Shown: positions 20,618-28,796 of the stretch, piece after piece
Layout: each line of letters opens with the position of its first letter
Position numbering within the stretch: the stretch's first letter is position 1
Assembly (NCBI GenBank): GCA_016764995.1
Contig: JAESQU010000042.1
Location: 1 to 32,142, forward strand
Direction: 5' to 3'
Length of the DNA: 32,142 nucleotides
From: SAR324 cluster bacterium
GTDB taxonomy: Bacteria; SAR324; NAC60-12
Notes under the pieces: generated by a model
Told to the model about the DNA's origin: nothing
What the model saw: only the letters and a program-made list of their open reading frames with translations
The model's database searches: none
Made by a program: the position numbers and the translations under genes

Positions 20618-22000
20618 TCACCGCAAATAAACTTCCTTTTCCAGCAACTGCAGAACGTCTTCGCGTTGGAATTCCATTGCATAATCAGCTGCGGTTTTTT
20701 GAGCAAAATCAACTACAGACGGATCAGCCCCTTTATTGAGTAACAAACCTATTGTTCCAATTTTTCCACGACGTGTTGCCAGAATAAGAGCAGTTTTTCC
20801 GCTATTATTATGCATGTTGACTCCTGCACCACGTTTTAATAGCTCCCAAATTGCTTCCGTATTTCCTTTTTCTGCAGCCCACATGAGTGCGGTCCAACCT
20901 TCGTGAGTCCGGGCATTTAGATTTACTCCGGATTTCAAAAATAATTTTAACATCGGCAAATTACCATGAAAAGCAGCCCACATAAGTGGAGAAAAGTTTC
21001 CTTGATCCGGATCGGCGCCATGCTTGAGCAATAATTTTACTATGGGCAAATTTTGCATTGAAGAGGCCCAAACCAATGGTGTGTCTCCAAACTCGTCATT
21101 TATGCCAACATTCGCACCATGTTCTGCCAGCAATTTGACCAGTTCCGTATTTTGCTTTTTGATTGCAAGCATCAAAGATGTATAGCCATTTTGATCACTT
21201 TTTTCCAAATCAACACTAGTAGCTAAAAATTGTTTGACTGCCGCCAATTCACCTTGTTTGACGGCCTGTATCAAGGTGCTCTTTGATTTTTCTTGAATTA
21301 ATACACTTTCTGCAGGCCCTGTTTTCACTGCAAATTGTGTCTTGTTATCATTCAAAAATATTGCATGAATTTTCCCTGATTGATACTCAGGCCAGAGAAG
21401 AATCATGAGAGTGAGAGCAATTCCTGTTAAACTTAATAACAGAATCCAGCCTAGCTTGAGCCAGAGTGAATACTTTTCTGAAATATTTTTCTGCAGGACA
21501 AACTCAACATCATCCGGTTTTTCAGCATAAAATTGATTTTCCGCATCATCGGCTTGAGTCTGTTCTGTTTCAATTACAGGAAGCACATTCTGATAAACAG
21601 TTTCTTCTTTTTCTGTGGAAAAGAAAGGAGTTGGGTAACGTGAAAAATATTTTGGTTTTATCGTAAATCTGACTTCTTCTTGTTTCTTCTGCTCAACATT
21701 TTGAGGCCGTCCTTCTGAGATTGCCAGCAGAATTCCGGGGTCAAACTGCGTGCTTCCTGTAATAGAAATTGGGATGTTTTGCAAACGAACATGCCTGATA
21801 ATTAACCCTAAAAGCTCATGTGTATCATGGCTTATGACTTGCAAATTTTCTAAATCCAGAGTAACCTTCCGCATGTTACTCTCAGCCAAACTATTTGCGA
21901 TTACTTGCATTTCCGACTTTATATCATTTTGCTTCAACTCATCAATTACTTTCAGAGTCGCAATTTGATCTTTTTCTGTAAGAACTATTCGGTTCAACAT
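20618..22000 (-). CDS. STAS-like domain / TM / ankyrin-repeat protein
   Basis: 460 aa. N-term STAS-like (MRKVTLDLENLQVISHDTHELLGLIIRHVRLQNIPISITGS), TM LWLKLGWILLLSLTGIALTLMILLW, then ankyrin repeats (NGYTSLMLAIKKQNTELVKLLAEHGANV; GDTPLVWASSMQNLPIVKLLLKHGADP; SPLMWAAFHGNLPMLKLFLKSGVNL; GWTALMWAAEKGNTEAIWELLKRGAGV; GKTALILATRRGKIGTIGLLLNKGADP). Confidence 0.8.
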   Translation of the reverse strand: MLNRIVLTEKDQIATLKVIDELKQNDIKSEMQVIANSLAESNMRKVTLDLENLQVISHDTHELLGLIIRHVRLQNIPISITGSTQFDPGILLAISEGRPQNVEQKKQEEVRFTIKPKYFSRYPTPFFSTEKEETVYQNVLPVIETEQTQADDAENQFYAEKPDDVEFVLQKNISEKYSLWLKLGWILLLSLTGIALTLMILLWPEYQSGKIHAIFLNDNKTQFAVKTGPAESVLIQEKSKSTLIQAVKQGELAAVKQFLATSVDLEKSDQNGYTSLMLAIKKQNTELVKLLAEHGANVGINDEFGDTPLVWASSMQNLPIVKLLLKHGADPDQGNFSPLMWAAFHGNLPMLKLFLKSGVNLNARTHEGWTALMWAAEKGNTEAIWELLKRGAGVNMHNNSGKTALILATRRGKIGTIGLLLNKGADPSVVDFAQKTAADYAMEFQREDVLQLLEKEVYLR

Positions 22001-22057
22001 TGTACTTTGTTAATATTGGCAGGAAGGTTGCAAAAGTTTAGTAAGCTTCTTAATTTT

Positions 22058-22074
22058 ATTCTCCTCAGGAGAAT
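22058..22074. promoter_or_regulatory. 17-nt perfect palindrome in divergent intergenic region (candidate operator)
   Basis: ATTCTCCT-C-AGGAGAAT, 8-bp arms with a 1-nt centre, between start of 20618..22000 (-) and start of 22111..23115 (+). Confidence 0.4.
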
Positions 22075-22110
22075 CAGCAAAAAACACACCAAGTTTTTGA
22101 CATTTTTAAA

Positions 22111-23115
22111 ATGATAAATTTTACGCGTAAATTGCTTTTGGTGTCGTTAATAATCGCCTTAAGTTGGACCACTGCTTTTGCAGAAGAGGAAGAGCCCGTT
22201 TTTTGGAAAGATCGGCAGATTTCACAATTGGAGCAACTCACTCCAAGTCTGCTGGAGTCTGTCAAAAGTATGCAAAACAAAATTAGCTCTGTCGCAATTT
22301 CCAGCATTTCTTTTGGAGATTCCCTGCCCAGTAGTTTTCGCAAAGTCGCAACCGCGCGTTTACAACAGACACTCACCAGTTTGATAAAATTGAAAGTGAG
22401 TGTCTGTGAATCCTGTAGTCAAATTCGTACAGATATTTCCGGAAGTTTTCTTAAAATCAGCCGTGGAATCGCGGATGATAACTACCGCCGAGAGATTGCC
22501 AAAGAATTAAATGTAAAGGGATTTCTCGACATTGCTGTATTTACAAGTGAAGGTGAACAACTTTCTATCTCACTGAACGCTTATGAAGCAAAAGGAGGTG
22601 AAATTGTTTATTCTAAAATTGTTACCGGAACACCTCCTAAAAGCGGAACTTACATACACGCGTTCTATGGTAAGATGACTGTTCCAATTACTTTTACCAG
22701 CACATCCTCCGGAAGCGTTACCACCGTTGAGCACCAGGCTAGAGTATTAGGTGCAGAAAAAATGGTTCGACTTACAGATGACTGGAGTTTTACCGGAGGC
22801 GGAGCAATGTTGAGTGACGACAACTCCAACTTGACAGATAAATACGAAAAATCAATCACCGGATTTTTGATTGATGGCACAATTATTTATGACGTTTTCA
22901 ACTTTGGCGGTGATCAAGTAGCATTTTCTTTGATTGCCGGTTTAGGCATGATGACAGTGTCACCTTTTAACAATCCGTCATATTTAAAAACAGGGCTTAG
23001 CTTATCAGTAGCAGAACAATTGACACTCAATTACCATTACCTGCTAATGCTGACAACAGATGAAAGCGCTACGGCTTCCGGAGCATCAATTATTTCCATT
23101 GGCTGGAAATTCTAA
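22111..23115 (+). CDS. Exported protein, CsgG/LpoB/FlgO-like N-terminal region and predicted outer-membrane beta-barrel-like C-terminus
   Basis: Signal peptide LLLVSLIIALSWTTAFAEE; alpha/beta region YRREIAKELNVKGFLDIAVFTSEGEQLSISLNAYEAKGGEIVYSKIVTGTP; C-terminal amphipathic strands ending ...ASIISIGWKF (terminal Phe). Confidence 0.55.
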   Translation: MINFTRKLLLVSLIIALSWTTAFAEEEEPVFWKDRQISQLEQLTPSLLESVKSMQNKISSVAISSISFGDSLPSSFRKVATARLQQTLTSLIKLKVSVCESCSQIRTDISGSFLKISRGIADDNYRREIAKELNVKGFLDIAVFTSEGEQLSISLNAYEAKGGEIVYSKIVTGTPPKSGTYIHAFYGKMTVPITFTSTSSGSVTTVEHQARVLGAEKMVRLTDDWSFTGGGAMLSDDNSNLTDKYEKSITGFLIDGTIIYDVFNFGGDQVAFSLIAGLGMMTVSPFNNPSYLKTGLSLSVAEQLTLNYHYLLMLTTDESATASGASIISIGWKF

Positions 23116-23149
23116 CTAAATTACGTATTCAAAAAATATACGCATTATC

Positions 23150-24481
23150 ATGAAACTATTTAATAATTTCAAATTATTAAGTTCATTTTATCAAAAAGTA
23201 TTTTTTGTTGGCCTTGTTCTGGTGACAGCTCTCAGTGGTTGTACTACGACAGAAGATACTGTGGAACCGGTTGCTGAACTTCCAATCAAGAAAAAAGTGC
23301 TTTTCAATCAGAGAACAGATGGCGGAAAAAATTCTGTTACGGTCATTGAAGAAACACAGGGCAACAAAAGGATTCTGCGAGTTGTTTTACAACGCGGTGG
23401 TCTGCAATCCAACTTAATCCATCCAATTGACAGTCCTAATTTTGTCATTGCAGTTCCTCTGCAGGATGCAACAAGCAAGCGTTTAAGTTTAAAAACAGCG
23501 AATTTTGAACAAAGTCTTAAACTTGATATAGATCAATTACTCTCACGTTACCTTTCTCCGGAACGCTTTAATGTTTCTGTCATAATAAATTGGGACAAAA
23601 AATTGCTGCAGGAAGTACAACTCAAAAATATGCCGCTTGAAACTGATGCCTCAAAGGTTGAAGCAAATAATGTAAATGAAGACGGCGATGACGAAATCTC
23701 TGAAAGCGCAAAACGAAACCATGAATTGAAAGAAGCCCTTAAATCGGTGCAAGTAGGTGTACTACTGGATAACACTCTTCCTGAAACACAAGAGCTGTTT
23801 TTAATGAAACTGATTCCAGCTCAGGAATTTTACAATGCTGATCGTGGAGATACTGTTTCTGTGGAAAGGACATCTTTCCCAAAACCTTTTTCAGACAGTA
23901 TTGCGCCTTATGAAGAACAGATCGTCAGGCGAAAACTGATTGAGTTGTTGATGAAATATGTTGCTAAAACGGATTTTGTGGTAAACGTTAAATTTTCTTT
24001 GATTGAAAGTGACGAAAATACAAAAAACAAGGCACCATCGTCCAGTAACATAAAAATGGCGATAAATTTACTGCTCGATGAAACTGTTCTTCCTGCGGTA
24101 GATACTTTCCTGAAGGAAGCAATCCCGCTGGCAATAAATTTTGATAAGAAACGTGGTGATACACTTTTAATTATCCGCAAGGATTTTCCGGAACGTTCCG
24201 ACAGTTCAATTTCGCCGGAACAGCGCAGTGCGCTTAAAGATTATCGCATAAAAATACTTGAAGCTTTCCAAACAGGAGACTATGTCGCGGGCTTGGAATG
24301 GGCAGCAAAGGGTTTGAAAGTGGCGGTAAAACGTTCAGACAAAATTTTCATTCTGAAAATGAAAGGTTCATTACATTTCCTCCTGGAAGAAAAAGAGGAA
24401 GCCCTTGAGATGTGGGAGCATGTTCAACTTTTAGATCCTAAAGACGAAGAAGTGCGTCAAATGCTGGAAAATTTGGAGTAA
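23150..24481 (+). CDS. Lipoprotein with two FliF ring-building-motif (RBM3)-like modules and C-terminal TPR
   Basis: Lipobox VTALSGCTTT. Module 1: ERFNVSVIINWD...VQVGVLLDNTLPETQELFLMKLIPAQEFYNADRGDTVSVERTSFP. Module 2: TDFVVNVKFSLIE...IKMAINLLLDETVLPAVDTFLKEAIPLAINFDKKRGDTLLIIRKDFP. TPR-like YVAGLEWAAKGLKVAVKRSDKIFILKMKGSLHFLLEEKEEALEMWEHVQLLDPKDEEV. Confidence 0.6.
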   Translation: MKLFNNFKLLSSFYQKVFFVGLVLVTALSGCTTTEDTVEPVAELPIKKKVLFNQRTDGGKNSVTVIEETQGNKRILRVVLQRGGLQSNLIHPIDSPNFVIAVPLQDATSKRLSLKTANFEQSLKLDIDQLLSRYLSPERFNVSVIINWDKKLLQEVQLKNMPLETDASKVEANNVNEDGDDEISESAKRNHELKEALKSVQVGVLLDNTLPETQELFLMKLIPAQEFYNADRGDTVSVERTSFPKPFSDSIAPYEEQIVRRKLIELLMKYVAKTDFVVNVKFSLIESDENTKNKAPSSSNIKMAINLLLDETVLPAVDTFLKEAIPLAINFDKKRGDTLLIIRKDFPERSDSSISPEQRSALKDYRIKILEAFQTGDYVAGLEWAAKGLKVAVKRSDKIFILKMKGSLHFLLEEKEEALEMWEHVQLLDPKDEEVRQMLENLE

Positions 24482-24484
24482 GGA

Positions 24485-25663
24485 ATGAAAAAAAACAAAG
24501 TTTCCGGTGCCGAAATTTCTCTTTACACCTTGCTCATTATCTGTCTACTGATCTTTTTGTATATCGACAAAGTGCACGCGCAGGATTCTGTCCGGAATGA
24601 TGTTAATGCACAAGTCGAAGATCCTTCTCCTGAAAAAGCGGCAGAGGCTGCTGAAAAAAAACAAACTCTTGAAGAACTGCTTGCGGTTCCATTTAATCAA
24701 ATTAAGCAAGAGCAGGAAGAGGAATTAGGCCTTTCCGGTGATGGATCTGAATCTGACAAAAAAAGTAAAAGTAAAGACGGTGACGTAAAATTACCTCCAC
24801 CTCCGGAACAAAGAAAAGTTGAAAGAGATTTAGAAAAACAGTTGGATGAGATTTTCCGGGAGAAATTGCCAAAAGCGTATGTTGGTGTTTCTGTAAGTAT
24901 TCGTTATATTCTGGAAACTGTTCCTGTCACGAGACGAGATAAGAGTATCTCAAAAATAAAGTTGCCTGGATTTGAAAATAATGTCTGGGTACCGACAGAA
25001 ACGAAAAAAATAATCGGCATAGTAAATCAAGTGCGGCCGTACACGACAATTTTTGCTGTCGTGAACACTCCTGTTTCTCTCTTCAATGTTGAAGTTCTTC
25101 GACAAACTTTAGACAATCGGATTAAATTTCTCAACTTGACTGGAAGAGATGTACTCAAAATGGTACATGTTCCGTTTACGACTCCAGCCAAGTCTTCTGT
25201 AATTACCCTTGGAAACGCGGCGGCTCAACTTGCGGAAGCAGATCAAAAGGATGCTGACGAAAAGGAAACAGAAAAAGAAACTGATAATGCTTCAATGGTT
25301 GAGGAAGAACCTGGAGTTGATGGTGAGGATGAGAGTCTTGTAGATGCGGAAGAAAAACCGGAAGCTGTTTTGGAGCCTGATCCTGAACCGCGGAAGATAG
25401 ACATGAAAGCTAGAGTTGAAACCACACGCTATCTATTGCAGGCAAGAAAGAGTTATCTGATTGAAGATTATGACACCGCTATCACCGCACTCCGCAGAGC
25501 AATTGAACTCAATCCATTTTCATCACAGGCTTTTGCTATGCTTGGTTCCATTTACTACCGGCTTGGCTGGAACAGAATGGCAATAGAGAATTGGCAACAC
25601 GCCCTTGAACTTGATCCAACAAATGAGGGTCTGAAAAAATATCTCCTGCGTTTTTCAAGGTAA
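24485..25663 (+). CDS. Exported/membrane-anchored protein with one FliF RBM3-like module and C-terminal TPR
   Basis: N-term hydrophobic LYTLLIICLLIFLYIDKVHAQ; DEIFREKLPKAYVGVSVSIRYILETVP...IKLPGFENNVWVPT...IIGIVNQVRPYTTIFAVVNTPVSLFNVEVLRQTLDNRIKFLNLTGRDVLKMVHVPFTTP; TPR ARKSYLIEDYDTAITALRRAIELNPFSSQAFAMLGSIYYRLGWNRMAIENWQHALELDPTNE. Confidence 0.6.
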   Translation: MKKNKVSGAEISLYTLLIICLLIFLYIDKVHAQDSVRNDVNAQVEDPSPEKAAEAAEKKQTLEELLAVPFNQIKQEQEEELGLSGDGSESDKKSKSKDGDVKLPPPPEQRKVERDLEKQLDEIFREKLPKAYVGVSVSIRYILETVPVTRRDKSISKIKLPGFENNVWVPTETKKIIGIVNQVRPYTTIFAVVNTPVSLFNVEVLRQTLDNRIKFLNLTGRDVLKMVHVPFTTPAKSSVITLGNAAAQLAEADQKDADEKETEKETDNASMVEEEPGVDGEDESLVDAEEKPEAVLEPDPEPRKIDMKARVETTRYLLQARKSYLIEDYDTAITALRRAIELNPFSSQAFAMLGSIYYRLGWNRMAIENWQHALELDPTNEGLKKYLLRFSR

Positions 25664-27609
25664 TGATGTTCAAAAAAAAATATTTGAAGCCAAACAAGCC
25701 TGGACTCATAAATCCTCACAGATTTTTTCTGTCTGTTTTAGTTTCCTCAATCATATTATTTTTGCTTGCTCCAACTCTTTCTGTTGAAGCACAGGAACGT
25801 GTAAGGTCGCTCAGCATACGCCAATTAGAAATTGAAGAGGCGATCCGCAACGGACTCAAATATTACCTGGAACCCAGGGATTATGTGCTGCGTGTAAAAC
25901 TATTTGGAGAGGAACGCTCTGTAAGTATGGCAAACGAAACTCTTCCAGGCTTCGGTCAACTAAATGAACCTTCCAGCACAAGTGGTGCAAAATATTGGCA
26001 AATCACTAGGATGCGTGTGGATTTGGTGATGCACAAAGAAGTTTCGCCTTCAGTTAATTCTTACATCGGTGAAATTGTTCCTATCCTCAGTGGACTTGAT
26101 TATGAGCGCGGAGATGAGTTGATTTTTGTGCCGATTTTACCAAGCGAGCCTTTTCCTGAAAAGTTGGATTTGTCTGGTGAATCTGCGGATTTGCCTGATC
26201 CAATGGCGGAAGCTGTTCCTGAAGATGCAAAAGAAGAAGGTGAGGATCTAAAAGTTGAGCTTACTGCGGAAGAAGTGGAAAAGTTGGAGGAAGAAAAACC
26301 GATTTGGTTGAGGATGAGTGATATAGAAATGATTCTTGCAGGAATGTTATTGTTGCTCATACTCTTGTTTTTATGGGTTCTGTGGAAACTTAGCAAGCTC
26401 AAAGCCGCTGGAGCTGATAATGCAGGTTTTCCCGCATTGATGCCGCCTGATTTACAAACACCTCAACTGCCATTACCTCCACAACAAGGCTTGGTTTCAA
26501 TTCCGGATCCCATTGATAAATTGCTGGGTAAAAACGGACATTCGGATTATGGAATCAATGACGCTCAAATAAGAGAAGACAACGAACGTCTCATTCAAGA
26601 AATCATTAAACAACTCATTGGACGAAACGATTGGAAAGAGGAATTGGTCCATGAGATGTCGCGCGACAAGCAATCGATGGAAATGCTGACCAAGCTTATT
26701 GCAACGCTGGGTATGAGTGCATCAAGAAAACTCTTTGCCGGAACAATTCCAAATAAAACATATTTGGATATTGAAAAATTGGCGGAAGAAGCAAATCCTT
26801 CTCCTGAAGAAGCAAATGCTGTTTTAAAAGATGTGCAGAAATTTCTGCTCACCAAACAGTTAACGGATCCGGAAGATAACAAAACAAATCCTTTTGGATT
26901 CATGGATCAGCTGACAACATCACAAATCGGATTTTTGATAAAAGATGAACCCGCAAAAATAAAAGCCTTTGTAATCATACGCATGGAAAGCGAGGAGGCC
27001 GCAGAATTACTTCGTGATCTTCCAAAAGATGAGCGCACCAAAGTAGCCTTGGAAATGGGAAAGATTCACGAACTTCCACTTGAACTGGTTGAGAAAATTG
27101 GCTACAACCTTGCAGAAAAAGCGAGACATGTGCCGGATGAGGGTACAGTTGGAGTTGATGGAATAAAATTCATGGCGGACGTGCTTAGTGAACTTGATAA
27201 CACAACCAGAGATGAATTGATTAATGGCTTGCGAACCTCAGATATTAAACTGAGTGAGAACATTGAGAGTCATTGTTTTATTTTTGAGTCACTTCCGGAT
27301 GTACCAAAAGACATATTACTGGAGGTGGTAAGAAAATTACAACCTGATGCAGTGATTACGGCGATTTCCGGATCTACCACAAAAATTAAGGAAGCGGCAA
27401 TCATGTGTTTTCCTGAAAAAAGCCGTTCCGCACTTGTGTCTTCACTAAAATCAAAATCTCCTGATTCAGCTGAAATACGGGCTGCTCGCAAATTATTTAC
27501 GCAATCTATGCGTGATATGGCGGATGCCGGACGCTTGGATTTGAAAGAAGTAAATACAAAATTCACACAACGCGACAGTGCTCCGGAATCTGCGCCAACT
27601 AAAAGTTAA
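25663..27609 (+). CDS. Membrane protein with periplasmic FliF RBM-like region, TM, and cytoplasmic FliG-like (N-M-C) region
   Basis: TM1/signal FFLSVLVSSIILFLLAPTLSVEAQE; RBM-like LKYYLEPRDYVLRVKLFGEE...LPGF...ITRMRVDLVMHKEVSPSVNSYIGEIVPILSGLDYERGDELIFVPILPSEPF; TM2 MILAGMLLLLILLFLWVLWKL; FliG-like MLTKLIATLGMSASRKLFAGTIPNKTYLDIEKLAEEANPSPEEANAVLKDVQKFLL...LTTSQIGFLIKDEPAKIKAFVIIRMESEEAAELLRDLPKDERTKVALEMGKIHELPLELVEKIGYNLAEKA...GVDGIKFMADVLSELDNTTRDELINGLRTSDIKLSENIESHCFIFESL. Confidence 0.65.
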   Translation: MMFKKKYLKPNKPGLINPHRFFLSVLVSSIILFLLAPTLSVEAQERVRSLSIRQLEIEEAIRNGLKYYLEPRDYVLRVKLFGEERSVSMANETLPGFGQLNEPSSTSGAKYWQITRMRVDLVMHKEVSPSVNSYIGEIVPILSGLDYERGDELIFVPILPSEPFPEKLDLSGESADLPDPMAEAVPEDAKEEGEDLKVELTAEEVEKLEEEKPIWLRMSDIEMILAGMLLLLILLFLWVLWKLSKLKAAGADNAGFPALMPPDLQTPQLPLPPQQGLVSIPDPIDKLLGKNGHSDYGINDAQIREDNERLIQEIIKQLIGRNDWKEELVHEMSRDKQSMEMLTKLIATLGMSASRKLFAGTIPNKTYLDIEKLAEEANPSPEEANAVLKDVQKFLLTKQLTDPEDNKTNPFGFMDQLTTSQIGFLIKDEPAKIKAFVIIRMESEEAAELLRDLPKDERTKVALEMGKIHELPLELVEKIGYNLAEKARHVPDEGTVGVDGIKFMADVLSELDNTTRDELINGLRTSDIKLSENIESHCFIFESLPDVPKDILLEVVRKLQPDAVITAISGSTTKIKEAAIMCFPEKSRSALVSSLKSKSPDSAEIRAARKLFTQSMRDMADAGRLDLKEVNTKFTQRDSAPESAPTKS

Positions 27610-27626
27610 TCCGGAAAATCGATGTT

Positions 27627-28703
27627 TCAACTTTCAGGTGAGTCTAATTTAGATAGTTCGGCATTTGGTTGAGGAATTAAGGACAAGACCTTTTCCGGAG
27701 TTATTGTAGTCAAACAGCGCAAATAGTCCGAATTTACGCATTTACCACGTCCATCACGGGAACAAGGACGACAGCTAAGAACTTCATTTGTTTCCAGCAT
27801 TTTGCTTTCCCGCAAAAAAGGCGCATAGCCAAATTCTCTCACCGTTGCCCCGAACAAAACTATTGCGGTTGTCCGCATCGCTTCCGCCAAATGACTGACA
27901 GATGTATCATTTGTCACAACGAGGCTTGCCTGTCCGAGCAATTCTGCTGATTCCAGCGCAGAAAACTGACCCGCCACACTGTGTACTTTTCCGGAAAATT
28001 CTTTCTCAAGTTGAACAGTTTCTTTTTCATCCGCTCCTCCCACGAGTACAACCGGCCAACCTTGTTCAAGTAAATTTGAAATCAATTCATGAAAATAAAC
28101 CACCGGCCAGCATTTGAGAGGATATGAAGCAGCTGGGCCTACTGCAATAAAACGTTTTGCTAAAAGTCCGTTTTTCTGCAGAAATTTCTGCACCCTTAAA
28201 ACAGTGCTTTGATCCGGAAATAGTTCTGTGTGATTTTGAAGTTCAATTTTCGCATGATTCTGTAGAGGATGCAGCAAATGCAGACGCTGCGGAAGAGTAT
28301 TTTTGAGGAAATTGAGTTTGAAGCGGATCAGCAAACTACGACTCCAACTGCGTTTGTTGATGGACCAAACTTGCGGAATTGAAAAAAAGCCGATTCCGGA
28401 GAGGTTCCAGACAATCCAAATGCTTCTCAGTGAACGGTGAGCATCGTAAATCAACTCAAACTTTTCCTTGCGCAGTTTTTGTATCAAGGCTTGCAGATGC
28501 TCGCGGGATTCGTTTCTATTGTGCCGAATTACATGATCAATGTGAGGATTGTTGTCAAGTACGGAACCCAGTCCGGAAGAAGTTAAGAGCGTTATTTTTG
28601 CATCCGTAAAAACACGTTTCAATTCGCGAAAAATAGGGGTCGTCAGTACCAAATCACCTAAAGCACTGAAACGAATAACAAGAATTTTCCGTGGATTAAG
28701 CAA
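27627..28703 (-). CDS. Glycosyltransferase family 9 (ADP-heptose:LPS heptosyltransferase-like)
   Basis: KILVIRFSALGDLVLTTPIFRELKRVFTDAKITLLTSSG..., VVLVGGADEKETV, LLGQASLVVTNDTSVSHLAEAMRTTAIVLFGATVREFGYAP. Confidence 0.9.
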   Translation of the reverse strand: MLNPRKILVIRFSALGDLVLTTPIFRELKRVFTDAKITLLTSSGLGSVLDNNPHIDHVIRHNRNESREHLQALIQKLRKEKFELIYDAHRSLRSIWIVWNLSGIGFFSIPQVWSINKRSWSRSLLIRFKLNFLKNTLPQRLHLLHPLQNHAKIELQNHTELFPDQSTVLRVQKFLQKNGLLAKRFIAVGPAASYPLKCWPVVYFHELISNLLEQGWPVVLVGGADEKETVQLEKEFSGKVHSVAGQFSALESAELLGQASLVVTNDTSVSHLAEAMRTTAIVLFGATVREFGYAPFLRESKMLETNEVLSCRPCSRDGRGKCVNSDYLRCLTTITPEKVLSLIPQPNAELSKLDSPES

Positions 28704-28796
28704 AAAACCTTTAACATTTAGGTGAAAATTTCATGGAGTTTGCATCAAGTCTATGCAAACAAAAAGGCGCATTCAATACTAAACCAAACCAATCCA

